A stretch of 22,551 bases of DNA, taken from positions 1-22,551 of the forward strand of contig QCVY01000006.1 in the NCBI GenBank assembly GCA_003208695.1, read 5' to 3'. Each line of letters opens with the position of its first letter. Position 1 is the first letter of the stretch. The notes beneath the pieces were generated by a model. It worked only from the letters and a program-made list of their open reading frames with translations. It was not told where the DNA came from and did not search any database. The position numbers and the translations under genes were made by a program. This DNA comes from Prochlorococcus sp. AG-686-P16. GTDB taxonomy: Bacteria; Cyanobacteriota; Cyanobacteriia; PCC-6307; Cyanobiaceae. This document shows positions 7,189 to 15,306 of the stretch, one piece after another.

Positions 7189-8376
7189 TTACCTGTCTAC
7201 AGAACCCATAATGACATCTATAGAGCCAAGGATTGCCATAATATCAGCTATCTTTGCTCCCTTTAGAATATGAGGCAATATTTGAAGATTATTTAAATCA
7301 GCAGCTCTAATTTTAAATCTCCATGGTGTAACTTCATTATTTCCTTGAATAAAAACTCCTATTTCACCTTTCCCAGATTCTAATCTTGTATATAATTCTC
7401 CATTAGGAATTTTAAAAGTTGGCGCAACTTTCTTAGCTACATATTGGTAATCCATACCAAATATTTCATTTTTTTTATCCTCTGTAGCCATACGTTTAGC
7501 TTCTAAATTTTCTGTTGGACCTCCAGGAATCATTTCACAAGCTTGACGAATAATTTTTAATGATTGTCTCATTTCTTGAACTCTTACTCGATATCTGGCA
7601 TAACAATCACCTTCTTTTTCTGAAGCAATTTCCCATTCAAAATCGTCATAACATTCATAACTATCAACTTTTCTCAAATCCCAAGAGACTCCAGAGGCCC
7701 TAAGCATTGGTCCAGAAAGTGACCAATTAATTGCTTGATCTCTTTCTATAGTTCCAAGACCTTCAATTCGTTTTTTAAATATAGGATTATTTGTTATTAG
7801 TTTTTCATATTCATCAATCTTTGGAGCAAACCAATCACAAAAATCAAGGCATTTTTCTAACCATCCATAAGGTAAATCACAAGCCACACCTCCTATTCTA
7901 AAAAAATTATTGTTTATCAATCTTTGTCCAGTAGCAGCTTCCCAAAGGTCATAAATCATTTCTCTTTCTCTAAAGATATAAAAGAATGGAGTTTGAGCGC
8001 CTACATCTGCTAGAAATGGACCTAGCCATAAAAGATGATTTGCAATTCTATTGAGCTCCAACATTAGAACTCTTATATAACTGGCCCTTTTGGGTACAAC
8101 AATATTAGCCAATCTTTCTGGGGCATTTACTACAATAGCTTCATAAAACATTCCGGCTGCATAATCCATTCTGCTTACATAAGGAACATACATAACGTTT
8201 GTCCTATTTTCAGCTATCTTTTCCATGCCTCTATGCAAATATCCAATTACGGGCTCACAATCTATTACGTTCTCGCCGTCAAGGGTTACAACTAACCTTA
8301 AAACTCCATGCATAGATGGATGATGAGGGCCAAAGTTGACCACCATCGGTTCTGTTCTAGTCTCTAGTTGAGCCAT
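7189..8376 (-). CDS. ndhH: NDH-1 subunit H
   Basis: This is a hydrophilic-arm subunit (49-kDa/NuoD family) of the thylakoid NAD(P)H dehydrogenase-like complex that oxidises ferredoxin and reduces plastoquinone in cyclic flow and respiration. The 395-residue length is exact for cyanobacterial and plastid NdhH. Family motifs include NFGPHHPSMHG near residues 14-24, the VIGYLHRGMEK stretch (about 43-53), VPYVSRMDY, and a C-terminal GSIDVIMGSVDR. It is encoded away from the other NDH genes in this window (ndhA-I-G-E at 18-21 kb), on the opposite strand, and divergent from rsmH with only 38 bases between starts. Confidence 0.98.
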   Translation of the reverse strand: MAQLETRTEPMVVNFGPHHPSMHGVLRLVVTLDGENVIDCEPVIGYLHRGMEKIAENRTNVMYVPYVSRMDYAAGMFYEAIVVNAPERLANIVVPKRASYIRVLMLELNRIANHLLWLGPFLADVGAQTPFFYIFREREMIYDLWEAATGQRLINNNFFRIGGVACDLPYGWLEKCLDFCDWFAPKIDEYEKLITNNPIFKKRIEGLGTIERDQAINWSLSGPMLRASGVSWDLRKVDSYECYDDFEWEIASEKEGDCYARYRVRVQEMRQSLKIIRQACEMIPGGPTENLEAKRMATEDKKNEIFGMDYQYVAKKVAPTFKIPNGELYTRLESGKGEIGVFIQGNNEVTPWRFKIRAADLNNLQILPHILKGAKIADIMAILGSIDVIMGSVDR

Positions 8377-8414
8377 TAATAATTTAACCTCTATTTAAAT
8401 CTTAGTAGAAAGTT

Positions 8415-9317
8415 ATGCAAACTGACCTTTCTGATTCATCTTTATTCAATCATAAGTCAGTGATGACAGATGAAATTTTAGTTTCTGTAGATCAATATCC
8501 ATTAATATCAGACAATAAACTAACAGCAATAGATTCAACTTTAGGTGGTGGTGGACACTCATATCAATTATTAAAAAAATATCCTGATTTAAAAATAATT
8601 GGACTAGATCACGATCCATTCGCAAGAAAGTCAGCATTAATTAAACTTGAAGAATTTAAATCGAGGATTGAAATATGTCCATCAAATTTTGCTAACTTTG
8701 AGCCAAAAGAAAAAGTTTCTTTTGTAATAGCAGATCTTGGAGTCAATAGTAATCAGATAGATAACCCACAAAGAGGATTTAGTTTTCAAAAAGATGGGCC
8801 TTTAGATATGCGAATGAATCCGTTACTTGAGATGAATGCTGAGGACATAATTGAGAATTTAAATGAAAAAGATCTTGCTGATTTAATTTTTAAATTTGGT
8901 GATGAAAGATTATCACGAAAGATTTCTTGGAGAATCAAAAAAGATTTAAAAGAAAAAGGCAAATATTCAGGTACAAAAGATTTAGCCTATTCCATTGCTG
9001 GTTGTTTCCCACCCAAACAAAGATATCGAAAAATTCATCCTGCGACTAGAACATTCCAGGCACTAAGAATCGCTGTTAATAAAGAAATCGAAGCACTAGA
9101 AAGATTTTTAGAGATTTCTCCAGATTGGCTATTACCTGGGGGAATAATTTCAATTATTAGCTTTCATTCAATAGAAGATCGGCTGGTAAAAAATTCTTTT
9201 AAGGGTGATGTAAGATTAAAAAATCTTACAAAAAAACCAATTACACCAAATGAAAAAGAAATTGAAAATAATAAAAGATCTCGAAGCGCAAAATTAAGAA
9301 TTGCTCAATTAAAATAA
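8415..9317 (+). CDS. rsmH: 16S rRNA (cytosine(1402)-N4)-methyltransferase
   Basis: It methylates N4 of C1402 in the ribosomal decoding centre using S-adenosylmethionine. The 300-residue protein matches the RsmH (MraW) family along its length: HKSVMTDEI near the start, SAM-binding DSTLGGGGHS (40-49), GLDHDPFA (63-70), ADLGVNSNQID, RGFSFQKDGPLDMRM, HPATRTFQALRIAVN, and the late IISFHSIEDRLVK. In many bacteria the gene opens the division/cell-wall cluster; here it stands alone between ndhH and a cysteine desulfurase, as expected in picocyanobacteria. It converges on the desulfurase with 8 bases between stops. Confidence 0.97.
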   Translation: MQTDLSDSSLFNHKSVMTDEILVSVDQYPLISDNKLTAIDSTLGGGGHSYQLLKKYPDLKIIGLDHDPFARKSALIKLEEFKSRIEICPSNFANFEPKEKVSFVIADLGVNSNQIDNPQRGFSFQKDGPLDMRMNPLLEMNAEDIIENLNEKDLADLIFKFGDERLSRKISWRIKKDLKEKGKYSGTKDLAYSIAGCFPPKQRYRKIHPATRTFQALRIAVNKEIEALERFLEISPDWLLPGGIISIISFHSIEDRLVKNSFKGDVRLKNLTKKPITPNEKEIENNKRSRSAKLRIAQLK

Positions 9318-9325
9318 TTAAGATC

Positions 9326-10474
9326 TCAGCGTAAAAATTTAATAGAGTCTGTAATTATCTCAATTGATTTTTCTATATCTTCTGTAGTAGTCATCAAACC
9401 AATACTTAATCGTAATGAAGCCTCTGCTTCTTTAAAAGATCTTCCTAGAGCGAGTAATACATGCGAAGGCTCACCATTACTACAGGCTGACCCACTAGAA
9501 CAGATTATTTTAGATTTCAAACTTTTGTGCAATTTTGAACCATTGACATCAAGTACTGTCAGATTCAAATTATGAGGTAATCTTTCTTTCATTGACCCAT
9601 TTATTTCCACTCCAGAATTGTTGCCTAATAATCCCTTCAAAAGTTTATCTCTATGAAAAAGAAATTTCTGGATATTCTTTTTTTGATTTAAAACTGCTAT
9701 TTCTATTGCTTTAGTAAAACCTACTATCAAAGGTAATGGCAATGTTCCTGATCTTAAACCAAATTCTTGACCTCCTCCTAAAACTAAAGGCTGCAGCTCA
9801 ATATCTCTATCAATCAAAAGTATTCCTACCCCTTTAGGACCGTATATTTTATGTGAGCTTATTGTTAACATATTTGCTACTGAGTCAAGGCTATCAAACT
9901 CCAGACAACCTAGACATTGAGCATAATCAGAATGGAGAACTATATCCCTTGAACTGCATATTTCTGAAATTACTTTCAAAGGCTGAATAACTCCTATTTC
10001 GTTATTTGCCATCATGATACTCACTAAAAAAGTATCATCTCTTATGCAGCTAACAAATTTTTCTTCTGAAACTAAACCATCTTTTTCTGGACTCATTTCA
10101 GTAACATGAAATCCCTCTTTTTTTAATTGATCTAAAGGCTCTAATACAGCTTTATGCTCAGTTTTTAGAGTAATAATATGACCATACTTTTCTGTTTTCT
10201 TATGATAGTTCCTGGCAAAACCTAACAAAGCCAAATTATTAGATTCTGTTGCTCCGCTTGTAAAGATTACTTTCTTTTTTTTTAGAAATAAGTATTCTTG
10301 TATTTTTTCTCTTGAGACTTCCAAAATCGCACTTGCATTAATACCCGCTAAATTTGATTTACTCGAAGGATTTGAAAATATTTCGCTCCAATAGGGTGCC
10401 ATAGAATTTACAACCTCCTCTAAACAAGGTGTTGAGGATTGATAATCTAGTAGTATGGAAGTTGAAAGCATCAT
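9326..10474 (-). CDS. Cysteine desulfurase (NifS/IscS family)
   Basis: This PLP enzyme removes sulfur from cysteine as a protein persulfide for Fe-S cluster and thio-cofactor synthesis. The 382-residue protein shows the N-terminal LLDYQSSTP, the TSGATESNNLAL cofactor loop (72-83), HSDYAQ (181-186), the PLP-binding Lys K209 in SSHKIYGPKGVG, LRSGTLPLPL, and the mobile catalytic Cys C331 in SSGSACSNGEPSHVL. The Cys loop and length fit group I (IscS/NifS) rather than group II (SufS). It is divergent from the response regulator gene over a 56-base spacer and is not next to other isc or suf genes, so the exact acceptor is unknown. Confidence 0.92.
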   Translation of the reverse strand: MMLSTSILLDYQSSTPCLEEVVNSMAPYWSEIFSNPSSKSNLAGINASAILEVSREKIQEYLFLKKKKVIFTSGATESNNLALLGFARNYHKKTEKYGHIITLKTEHKAVLEPLDQLKKEGFHVTEMSPEKDGLVSEEKFVSCIRDDTFLVSIMMANNEIGVIQPLKVISEICSSRDIVLHSDYAQCLGCLEFDSLDSVANMLTISSHKIYGPKGVGILLIDRDIELQPLVLGGGQEFGLRSGTLPLPLIVGFTKAIEIAVLNQKKNIQKFLFHRDKLLKGLLGNNSGVEINGSMKERLPHNLNLTVLDVNGSKLHKSLKSKIICSSGSACSNGEPSHVLLALGRSFKEAEASLRLSIGLMTTTEDIEKSIEIITDSIKFLR

Positions 10475-10507
10475 ATTTAGTATATAAAATAATCATTAGG
10501 CTAAATA
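10474..10507. repeat. 7-bp inverted repeat spanning the desulfurase/response-regulator divergent promoter
   Basis: TATTTAG (10474-10480) and CTAAATA (10501-10507) are perfect complements separated by 20 bases. The spacer contains a TATAAA (10483-10488) that could be the -10 of the plus-strand response regulator gene. The arrangement could be a dyad operator, but the arms are short and AT-only apart from one G/C each, so chance is likely. Confidence 0.22.
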
Positions 10508-10530
10508 AAATTTAATTCAAAATAAAAAAA

Positions 10531-11259
10531 ATGAATGACACTAACCAAATAAATAATGAAAAACTTAGAAAATCAAAAATTTTATTGGTAGATGATGAGC
10601 CTGGTTTAAGAACAGCTGTAAAAACATTCCTCGAAGACGAAGGTTTTGAAGTCTTTATTGCGGTTGACGGAGAGGATGGCTGGGAAAAAGCTCAAACAAT
10701 TTTCCCAGATCTAATTATTAGCGATATTATGATGCCGAGATCCAATGGTTATGTTTTATTAGAAAAAATAAGAGAAGATGAAAAACTGGGAGGTACTCCA
10801 GTTATTTTTCTTACAGCAAAGGGAATGACTTTAGATAGAACCCAAGGATATCTTGCAGGTATTGATGATTATATTTCTAAACCCTTTGATCCCGATGAAT
10901 TATCTGCAAGAGTTAAAAATGTAATCAAGAGGCAAGAGAGATTACTCAAGGAAGCAGCCCGATTTGCCGATATTGATGTAAGTAAAATGGCACAACAGAT
11001 CACTGAAATAAAATCTATGCTTACAGATCAGAATCCACTCAATCAAGAAAAATCTATAGATATTCCAAGTTTTACGCCAAGAGAAGCAAGTGTACTTCAA
11101 CTTGTAGCAGAGGGCCTTATGAATAAAGAAATTGCCAGACAACTTGAAACCTCCATTAGAAATGTTGAAAAATATGTAAGCAGGCTTTTTATTAAAACGA
11201 GTACATCTAGCAGAACCGAATTAGTCCGTTATGCACTTGAAAATCACCTAGTAAAATAA
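10531..11259 (+). CDS. Two-component response regulator, REC plus LuxR-type HTH
   Basis: This is a DNA-binding response regulator of 242 residues. The receiver domain (about 15-135) has the acidic pair D21-D22, phospho-acceptor D65 in IISDIMMP, T95 and K117 in SKPFDPDE, so it looks fully phosphorylatable. A linker follows (about 136-178), then a LuxR/GerE helix-turn-helix (about 180-238) starting FTPREASVLQLVAEG with recognition-helix segment IARQLETSIRNVEKYVSRLF. The N-terminal REC with C-terminal LuxR layout resembles the algal/cyanobacterial Ycf29 group, but I cannot settle the orthology without a search. No histidine kinase lies nearby. The stop is one base from the convergent chlM stop. 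Confidence 0.92.
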   Translation: MNDTNQINNEKLRKSKILLVDDEPGLRTAVKTFLEDEGFEVFIAVDGEDGWEKAQTIFPDLIISDIMMPRSNGYVLLEKIREDEKLGGTPVIFLTAKGMTLDRTQGYLAGIDDYISKPFDPDELSARVKNVIKRQERLLKEAARFADIDVSKMAQQITEIKSMLTDQNPLNQEKSIDIPSFTPREASVLQLVAEGLMNKEIARQLETSIRNVEKYVSRLFIKTSTSSRTELVRYALENHLVK

Positions 11260-11260
11260 T

Positions 11261-11962
11261 TTATTTAACTTTCTTAAATTCAATTAATTTGGAAAAATAA
11301 AATGGAGCTTGATTTAATTTCTTTTGAACGACAGTGAACCCTTTTTCATTAGCAGCATTTATAATTCCTTTTTCTCTTAATGTATAAGCTCTAGTAGTTT
11401 TACTTGGCCCAGGAAACAACTTTCCAATATTCTTTAACACGGCCAATATTGGCGTATAAGGGGCAAAACTAACTATTAGCTTCTCTTTACTTAAGTCACA
11501 TAAATGTCTAACCATTTCTTCAGCGACTGGTTGTGGGTAATGAATAAATACATCTAAACAAATGACAACATCAAATAAACCCTTTAATTGTTCAAGATCA
11601 CTTGTTAAAAATTTCATTTTTCTTTGACTTAGACCTAATTCATTGATACGTTTCTTAGTCTCTTTAATCATTTCAGAAGATATGTCACTTACCTGCAAAT
11701 CTTTTATACCAAGTCTTAGTAAAGGAATAGCTAAACTTCCTACGCCGCAACCAGCATCACAAAAAGTCTTACTTGTTAATTTGGGGTAATTTTTTACATA
11801 CGAAACGACATCATCGACAGTCTTTTGATGACCTTTTCTAATATTTTTCTGTACTGTATTGATTTCTTCTGATTTACTATAAATTTTTCTCCATCGATCA
11901 AAACCAGTCCCATTGAAATACTTCCTAACTTCGCTTTTTTCCAGATTTTTATTAGACGTCAT
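11261..11962 (-). CDS. chlM: Magnesium-protoporphyrin IX O-methyltransferase
   Basis: It transfers a methyl group from S-adenosylmethionine to the ring-C propionate of Mg-protoporphyrin IX in chlorophyll synthesis. The 233-residue protein has the length and order of ChlM: N-terminal VRKYFNGTGFDRWRKIY (12-28), SAM motif I DAGCGVGSLAIPL (69-81), the ICLDVFIHYPQP segment, IVSFAPYTPILAVLKNIG, and the C-terminal RAYTLREKGI. The FNGTGFDRW N-terminus is typical of ChlM and separates it from other class I methyltransferases. It is divergent from purE across 91 bases and convergent with the response regulator. Confidence 0.95.
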   Translation of the reverse strand: MTSNKNLEKSEVRKYFNGTGFDRWRKIYSKSEEINTVQKNIRKGHQKTVDDVVSYVKNYPKLTSKTFCDAGCGVGSLAIPLLRLGIKDLQVSDISSEMIKETKKRINELGLSQRKMKFLTSDLEQLKGLFDVVICLDVFIHYPQPVAEEMVRHLCDLSKEKLIVSFAPYTPILAVLKNIGKLFPGPSKTTRAYTLREKGIINAANEKGFTVVQKKLNQAPFYFSKLIEFKKVK

Positions 11963-12000
11963 AACAATTCATACAAAATTAGTCTTTTTAATACTAACTA

Positions 12001-12033
12001 ACTAGCGCACTAGTAATTGCACGTCATTATAAG
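12001..12033. promoter_or_regulatory. chlM/purE divergent promoter region with a short dyad
   Basis: Within the 91-base spacer, ACTAG (12001-12005) and CTAGT (12010-12014) form a perfect dyad around CGCA. Downstream on the plus strand a TATAAG (12028-12033) could be the purE -10, which would give a leader of about 14 bases to the TTG start and would place the dyad over the -35 region. This suggests an operator-like site, but the arms are only five bases and the promoter call rests on one hexamer. Confidence 0.3.
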
Positions 12034-12053
12034 AAAAGAATTGATTTGTTATT

Positions 12054-12590
12054 TTGTCAGAATTGAATTCCACTAATATTTATAAAATTGCTGTAGTAAT
12101 GGGAAGTGATTCGGATTTAAAAACTTTGAAACCTGCAATAGATATATTGAATGAATTTGGTATGGAAACTGAGGTTTGTATACTTTCTGCACATCGAACA
12201 CCCATGGAAATGATGGAATATGCAAAAAAAGCAGAATCACAAAACATAAAAGTTATTATCGCAGGAGCCGGTGGAGCAGCTCACCTACCTGGAATGATAG
12301 CTTCACTAACATGCGTTCCTGTAATAGGCGTGCCGGTCGAGAGTAAAACTCTGAAAGGAATTGACTCCCTATTATCAATAGTTCAAATGCCTGCAGGGAT
12401 TCCCGTAGCAACAGTGGCAATAAACGGTGCAAAAAATGCAGGTTTATTGGCAATTCAAATCCTTAGTTTATTTGATGAAGCTTTAAGAGTAAAAATTAAA
12501 AAATTCAGAGAGAATCTGCATGCACAAGTAACAACTAAAAATAGTAAATTGTCTGCTCTAGGAGCTGATAATTACCTAAAAACTGACTAA
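12054..12590 (+). CDS. purE: N5-carboxyaminoimidazole ribonucleotide mutase (PurE class I)
   Basis: It converts N5-CAIR to CAIR in purine synthesis. The 178-residue protein carries VVMGSDSDLKT (14-24), the catalytic SAHRTP with H47 (45-50), IAGAGGAAHLPGMIAS (69-84), and GIPVATVAI, all standard for bacterial PurE. The start must be TTG 12054: an in-frame TGA lies just upstream (12042-12044) and the first internal ATG falls inside the VVMGSDSD motif. It is divergent from chlM and convergent with cysC, with 15 bases between stops. The C-terminal 20 residues extend past the conserved core. Confidence 0.96.
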   Translation: MSELNSTNIYKIAVVMGSDSDLKTLKPAIDILNEFGMETEVCILSAHRTPMEMMEYAKKAESQNIKVIIAGAGGAAHLPGMIASLTCVPVIGVPVESKTLKGIDSLLSIVQMPAGIPVATVAINGAKNAGLLAIQILSLFDEALRVKIKKFRENLHAQVTTKNSKLSALGADNYLKTD

Positions 12591-12605
12591 ATGGTTTTTT
12601 ATAAA

Positions 12606-13232
12606 TTAAACCCTTGCAAGTAAATTCTTTTCTTTCAGATAATTAATAACTTTTTCAACAGAATCATTTAAACCTAAGGAACCTGTATCAACAACTATTT
12701 CTGGATTTGCAGGTGCCTCATATGGACTAGATATCCCGGTAAAATCTTTAATTCCCCCCATACGTGCCTTTTTATATAAACCTTTAGTATCTCTACTCTC
12801 ACATACATCAATATCTGCGGCGCAATATACTTCAATAAAATCTTTTGAACCAATAATTTTCCTAACCTTATTTCTATCACTAATGAAAGGGGAGACAAAT
12901 GCTGTAATAGTTATTATTCCGGCATTCATAAATAAATTAGCTACTTCTCCTATTCTTCTTATGTTTTCTTCTCTATCTTCATCAGAAAATCCAAGATCCT
13001 TGCATAAACCATGTCTAATATTATCTCCGTCTAGTACATAAGTTGATAAACCATCTAAGTGTAAGACTTCATTTATAGCATTGGCTAAGGTACTTTTACC
13101 AGACCCTGATAAACCTGTAAACCAAATTACCATTCCTTTATGTCCTCTCATTTTTTCTAACTTATTTCTATCAATAGTTAAATTGTGCCATTTTATATTT
13201 TTTCCTGAATTTTTCTGATTTAGTTCCATCAT
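12606..13232 (-). CDS. cysC: Adenylylsulfate (APS) kinase
   Basis: It phosphorylates APS to PAPS in sulfate assimilation. The 208-residue protein shows Walker A as TGLSGSGKST (39-48), YVLDGDNIRHGL with the APS-binding residues, the FVSPFISDRNKVR segment, and CESRDTKGLYKKA followed by FTGISSPYEAP, which together define the CysC family rather than a generic kinase. The N-terminal 30 residues extend beyond the Walker domain. The start has two adjacent ATGs. It lies 43 bases downstream of the SUI1 gene on the same strand, so the two may be co-transcribed although no functional link is evident. Confidence 0.96.
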   Translation of the reverse strand: MMELNQKNSGKNIKWHNLTIDRNKLEKMRGHKGMVIWFTGLSGSGKSTLANAINEVLHLDGLSTYVLDGDNIRHGLCKDLGFSDEDREENIRRIGEVANLFMNAGIITITAFVSPFISDRNKVRKIIGSKDFIEVYCAADIDVCESRDTKGLYKKARMGGIKDFTGISSPYEAPANPEIVVDTGSLGLNDSVEKVINYLKEKNLLARV

Positions 13233-13241
13233 CTTTTTATG

Positions 13242-13257
13242 TTTCTAAAAGTAGAAA
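13242..13257. repeat. Short hairpin between SUI1-family gene and cysC
   Basis: TTTCTA (13242-13247) and TAGAAA (13252-13257) pair around a four-base loop in the 43-base gap between the two minus-strand genes. It could fold in the joint transcript just upstream of the cysC start. It has only one G-C pair, so stability would be low. Confidence 0.25.
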
Positions 13258-13275
13258 TCCATTTTAACTCCTGAC

Positions 13276-13587
13276 TCATAAATTATGAAATCCTTCTTTG
13301 CGAAGAAACTCAATTGATTTGTTTACCATATCTCCTTGTAATTGAATATCTTCACCTATTACAGTTCCTCCAGTACCACAAAACACTTTCATTTTTTTTA
13401 GTAATTCCTTAACTTCTGTTTCGTTTCTAATAGCTAAACCTTTTATTAAAGTAATAGTTTTTCCTTTTTTACCTTTTTTTTGTTTAGAGATATTTATTTT
13501 TGATATTTTTTTAAAATTCTCTTCTCTAGTTTTTTCTTTATAAATATTTTCCTGATTATCAAATTCAATCCAATTTTTTTTTCCCAT
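13276..13587 (-). CDS. SUI1/YciH-family translation initiation factor
   Basis: This small (103-residue) protein has the eIF1-like SUI1 domain in its C-terminal two thirds: KTITLIKGL (43-51), the basic LLKKMKVFCGTGGTV loop, IQLQGDMVNKSIEFL, and a short tail. Bacterial YciH-type proteins are thought to influence start-codon selection, but their physiological role is not settled. The first 40 residues are lysine-rich and probably unstructured. It is divergent from trpB over 47 bases and upstream of cysC. Confidence 0.93.
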   Translation of the reverse strand: MGKKNWIEFDNQENIYKEKTREENFKKISKINISKQKKGKKGKTITLIKGLAIRNETEVKELLKKMKVFCGTGGTVIGEDIQLQGDMVNKSIEFLRKEGFHNL

Positions 13588-13596
13588 TATTTTTTA

Positions 13597-13626
13597 TATA
13601 ATCTATAGTTAGTTCATACTTATACT
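13597..13626 (+). promoter_or_regulatory. Candidate trpB promoter -10 elements
   Basis: A consensus TATAAT at 13597-13602 would start transcription near 13610 and leave about 25 leader bases before the trpB TTG. A second hexamer, TATACT at 13621-13626, is too close to the start unless the message is nearly leaderless. No clear -35 box is visible. The same 47 bases must also hold the promoter for the divergent SUI1 gene. Confidence 0.3.
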
Positions 13627-13634
13627 ATAAAAAA

Positions 13635-14879
13635 TTGGTAAGTACAATTTCCCGCCACGATCAAAATAATAAGGATGATTTAAATCAACCTTCAAAAGAA
13701 GGAAGATTTGGAAAATATGGAGGTCAATATGTTCCTGAGACACTAATGCCAGCTCTTTTTGAACTGGAAGAAGCAGCGTCTGATGCATGGAAAGATAAAC
13801 AATTTGTAAATGAATTAAATCATCTGCTGAAAACTTATGTAGGAAGAGAGACCCCATTATATGAAGCCAAAAGACTTACTGAACATTACCAAACAAAAAC
13901 TTCTATTAGCAGAATTTGGCTGAAAAGAGAAGACCTAAATCATACTGGTGCTCACAAAATCAATAATGCATTAGGGCAAGCTTTATTAGCGATAAGAATG
14001 GGTAAACAAAGAATAATTGCAGAAACAGGTGCTGGGCAACATGGAGTTGCTACTGCTACTGTATGCGCGAGATTTGGCTTGAAATGCATTATCTATATGG
14101 GAGCAGAAGATATAAGAAGACAATCATTAAACGTCTTTCGGATGAAACTTTTAGGAGCAGAAGTTAAAGTTGTTACTTCAGGTACTGCAACTCTCAAAGA
14201 TGCAACTAGTGAAGCTATAAGGGATTGGGTATCCAATGTAGAAACAACACACTATATTTTGGGGTCAGTTGCCGGACCACACCCCTTCCCAATGATTGTT
14301 AGAGATTTTCATGCAGTTATAGGAGAAGAAGCAAAAAAACAATGTCTAGAATCATTTGGATCATTACCTGACATTTTGCTTGCTTGTGTAGGTGGAGGAT
14401 CAAATGCAATGGGTCTGTTTCATCCTTTCGTAAAAGAAAAATCAGTCCGACTAATTGGAATTGAAGCAGCAGGAAGCGGAGTCAATACTGATAAACATGC
14501 CGCAACTATTACTAAAGGATCCGTAGGAATTTTACATGGATCAATGAGTCTTCTTTTACAAGATAAGGATGGTCAAGTACAAGAAGCACATTCTATAAGT
14601 GCAGGTCTTGATTATCCTGGAGTAGGTCCTGAACATAGTTATTTAAAAGATATAGGAAGAGCAGAATATGGCTCTGTTACTGATGCGGAAGCTTTAGACG
14701 CTTTAAAACTAGTGAGTGAACTAGAAGGAATTATCCCTGCACTCGAAACAGCTCATGCTTTTGCATGGTTAGAAAAATTATGTCCTACCTTAGATAAAGA
14801 TACAGAAATAGTAATCAATTGTTCTGGGAGAGGAGATAAGGATGTTAATACTGTCGCATCATCTTTGAAAATTGAGTAA
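13635..14879 (+). CDS. trpB: Tryptophan synthase beta chain
   Basis: It condenses indole with serine to tryptophan, using PLP, in complex with TrpA. The 414-residue protein is a standard TrpB1: GRFGKYGGQYVPETLMPAL (23-41), WLKREDLNHTGAHKINNALG (95-114) with the PLP lysine K108, the AETGAGQHG loop with catalytic E130 (129-137), and the phosphate-binding GGGSNAMG. The start is TTG 13635: upstream stops and the lack of an in-frame ATG before the conserved LMPAL leave no better choice. trpA is not in the window, as usual in cyanobacteria where trp genes are scattered. The stop abuts the convergent rhodanese gene with no spacer. Confidence 0.98.
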   Translation: MVSTISRHDQNNKDDLNQPSKEGRFGKYGGQYVPETLMPALFELEEAASDAWKDKQFVNELNHLLKTYVGRETPLYEAKRLTEHYQTKTSISRIWLKREDLNHTGAHKINNALGQALLAIRMGKQRIIAETGAGQHGVATATVCARFGLKCIIYMGAEDIRRQSLNVFRMKLLGAEVKVVTSGTATLKDATSEAIRDWVSNVETTHYILGSVAGPHPFPMIVRDFHAVIGEEAKKQCLESFGSLPDILLACVGGGSNAMGLFHPFVKEKSVRLIGIEAAGSGVNTDKHAATITKGSVGILHGSMSLLLQDKDGQVQEAHSISAGLDYPGVGPEHSYLKDIGRAEYGSVTDAEALDALKLVSELEGIIPALETAHAFAWLEKLCPTLDKDTEIVINCSGRGDKDVNTVASSLKIE

Positions 14880-15230
14880 CTAATATCTAGGAATTGTTTG
14901 ATCAATATACTTACTCCATCCATCTATACCTTCTTCAAGATTCCAAATCTCATCTACGAGATTGTTATCTAGTGACCATTGTCCAAAATTATAACTTCTG
15001 ATACCGGCATGACAAAGAACAACAAACTTTTTAACTTTTGCATCACTAATCTTTGTTTTTACGTACTCGGCCGAAACTTTACTTATTGGTAAATGTAAAA
15101 ATTCCCTAGGAAAACAAGCAATTTCAAGTTCTGAATCCTCTCTAACATCAATGATAATAGGATTTTCATCTTCAGAATTAAACCATTCATTAAGATCAAA
15201 AGCACTTAAAGTTTTCGGATAATTTCCCAA
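14880..15230 (-). CDS. Single-domain rhodanese-like protein
   Basis: This is a 116-residue rhodanese fold with the N-terminal IIIDVREDSE (25-34) and the active-site loop VVLCHAGIRSYNFGQW (70-85) with catalytic C73, so it may carry persulfide sulfur. The specific donor and acceptor are unknown; the cysteine desulfurase elsewhere in the window is only a possible partner. Translation appears to start at TTG 15230-15228, as no ATG is available in frame. It has no signal peptide and is likely cytosolic. It is convergent with trpB at zero spacing. Confidence 0.9.
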   Translation of the reverse strand: MGNYPKTLSAFDLNEWFNSEDENPIIIDVREDSELEIACFPREFLHLPISKVSAEYVKTKISDAKVKKFVVLCHAGIRSYNFGQWSLDNNLVDEIWNLEEGIDGWSKYIDQTIPRY

Positions 15231-15306
15231 TTGTTAGAATTAAATATTGGTTATTAACAATTTTATAAATAAGGTTGCAAGAACATGTTTATTGTTAAAA
15301 ATAAAA

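Noticed and set aside
13609..13857. Minus-strand 82-codon open frame over the trpB start
   Set aside because: It lies antisense to conserved trpB coding sequence, has no family resemblance and its composition is that of a reverse-frame shadow.
15247..15306. TTG-initiated N-terminal extension of the DUF3352-like protein
   Set aside because: It would place 20 residues before a good signal-peptide-like start at ATG 15307 and leave almost no space to the divergent rhodanese gene.
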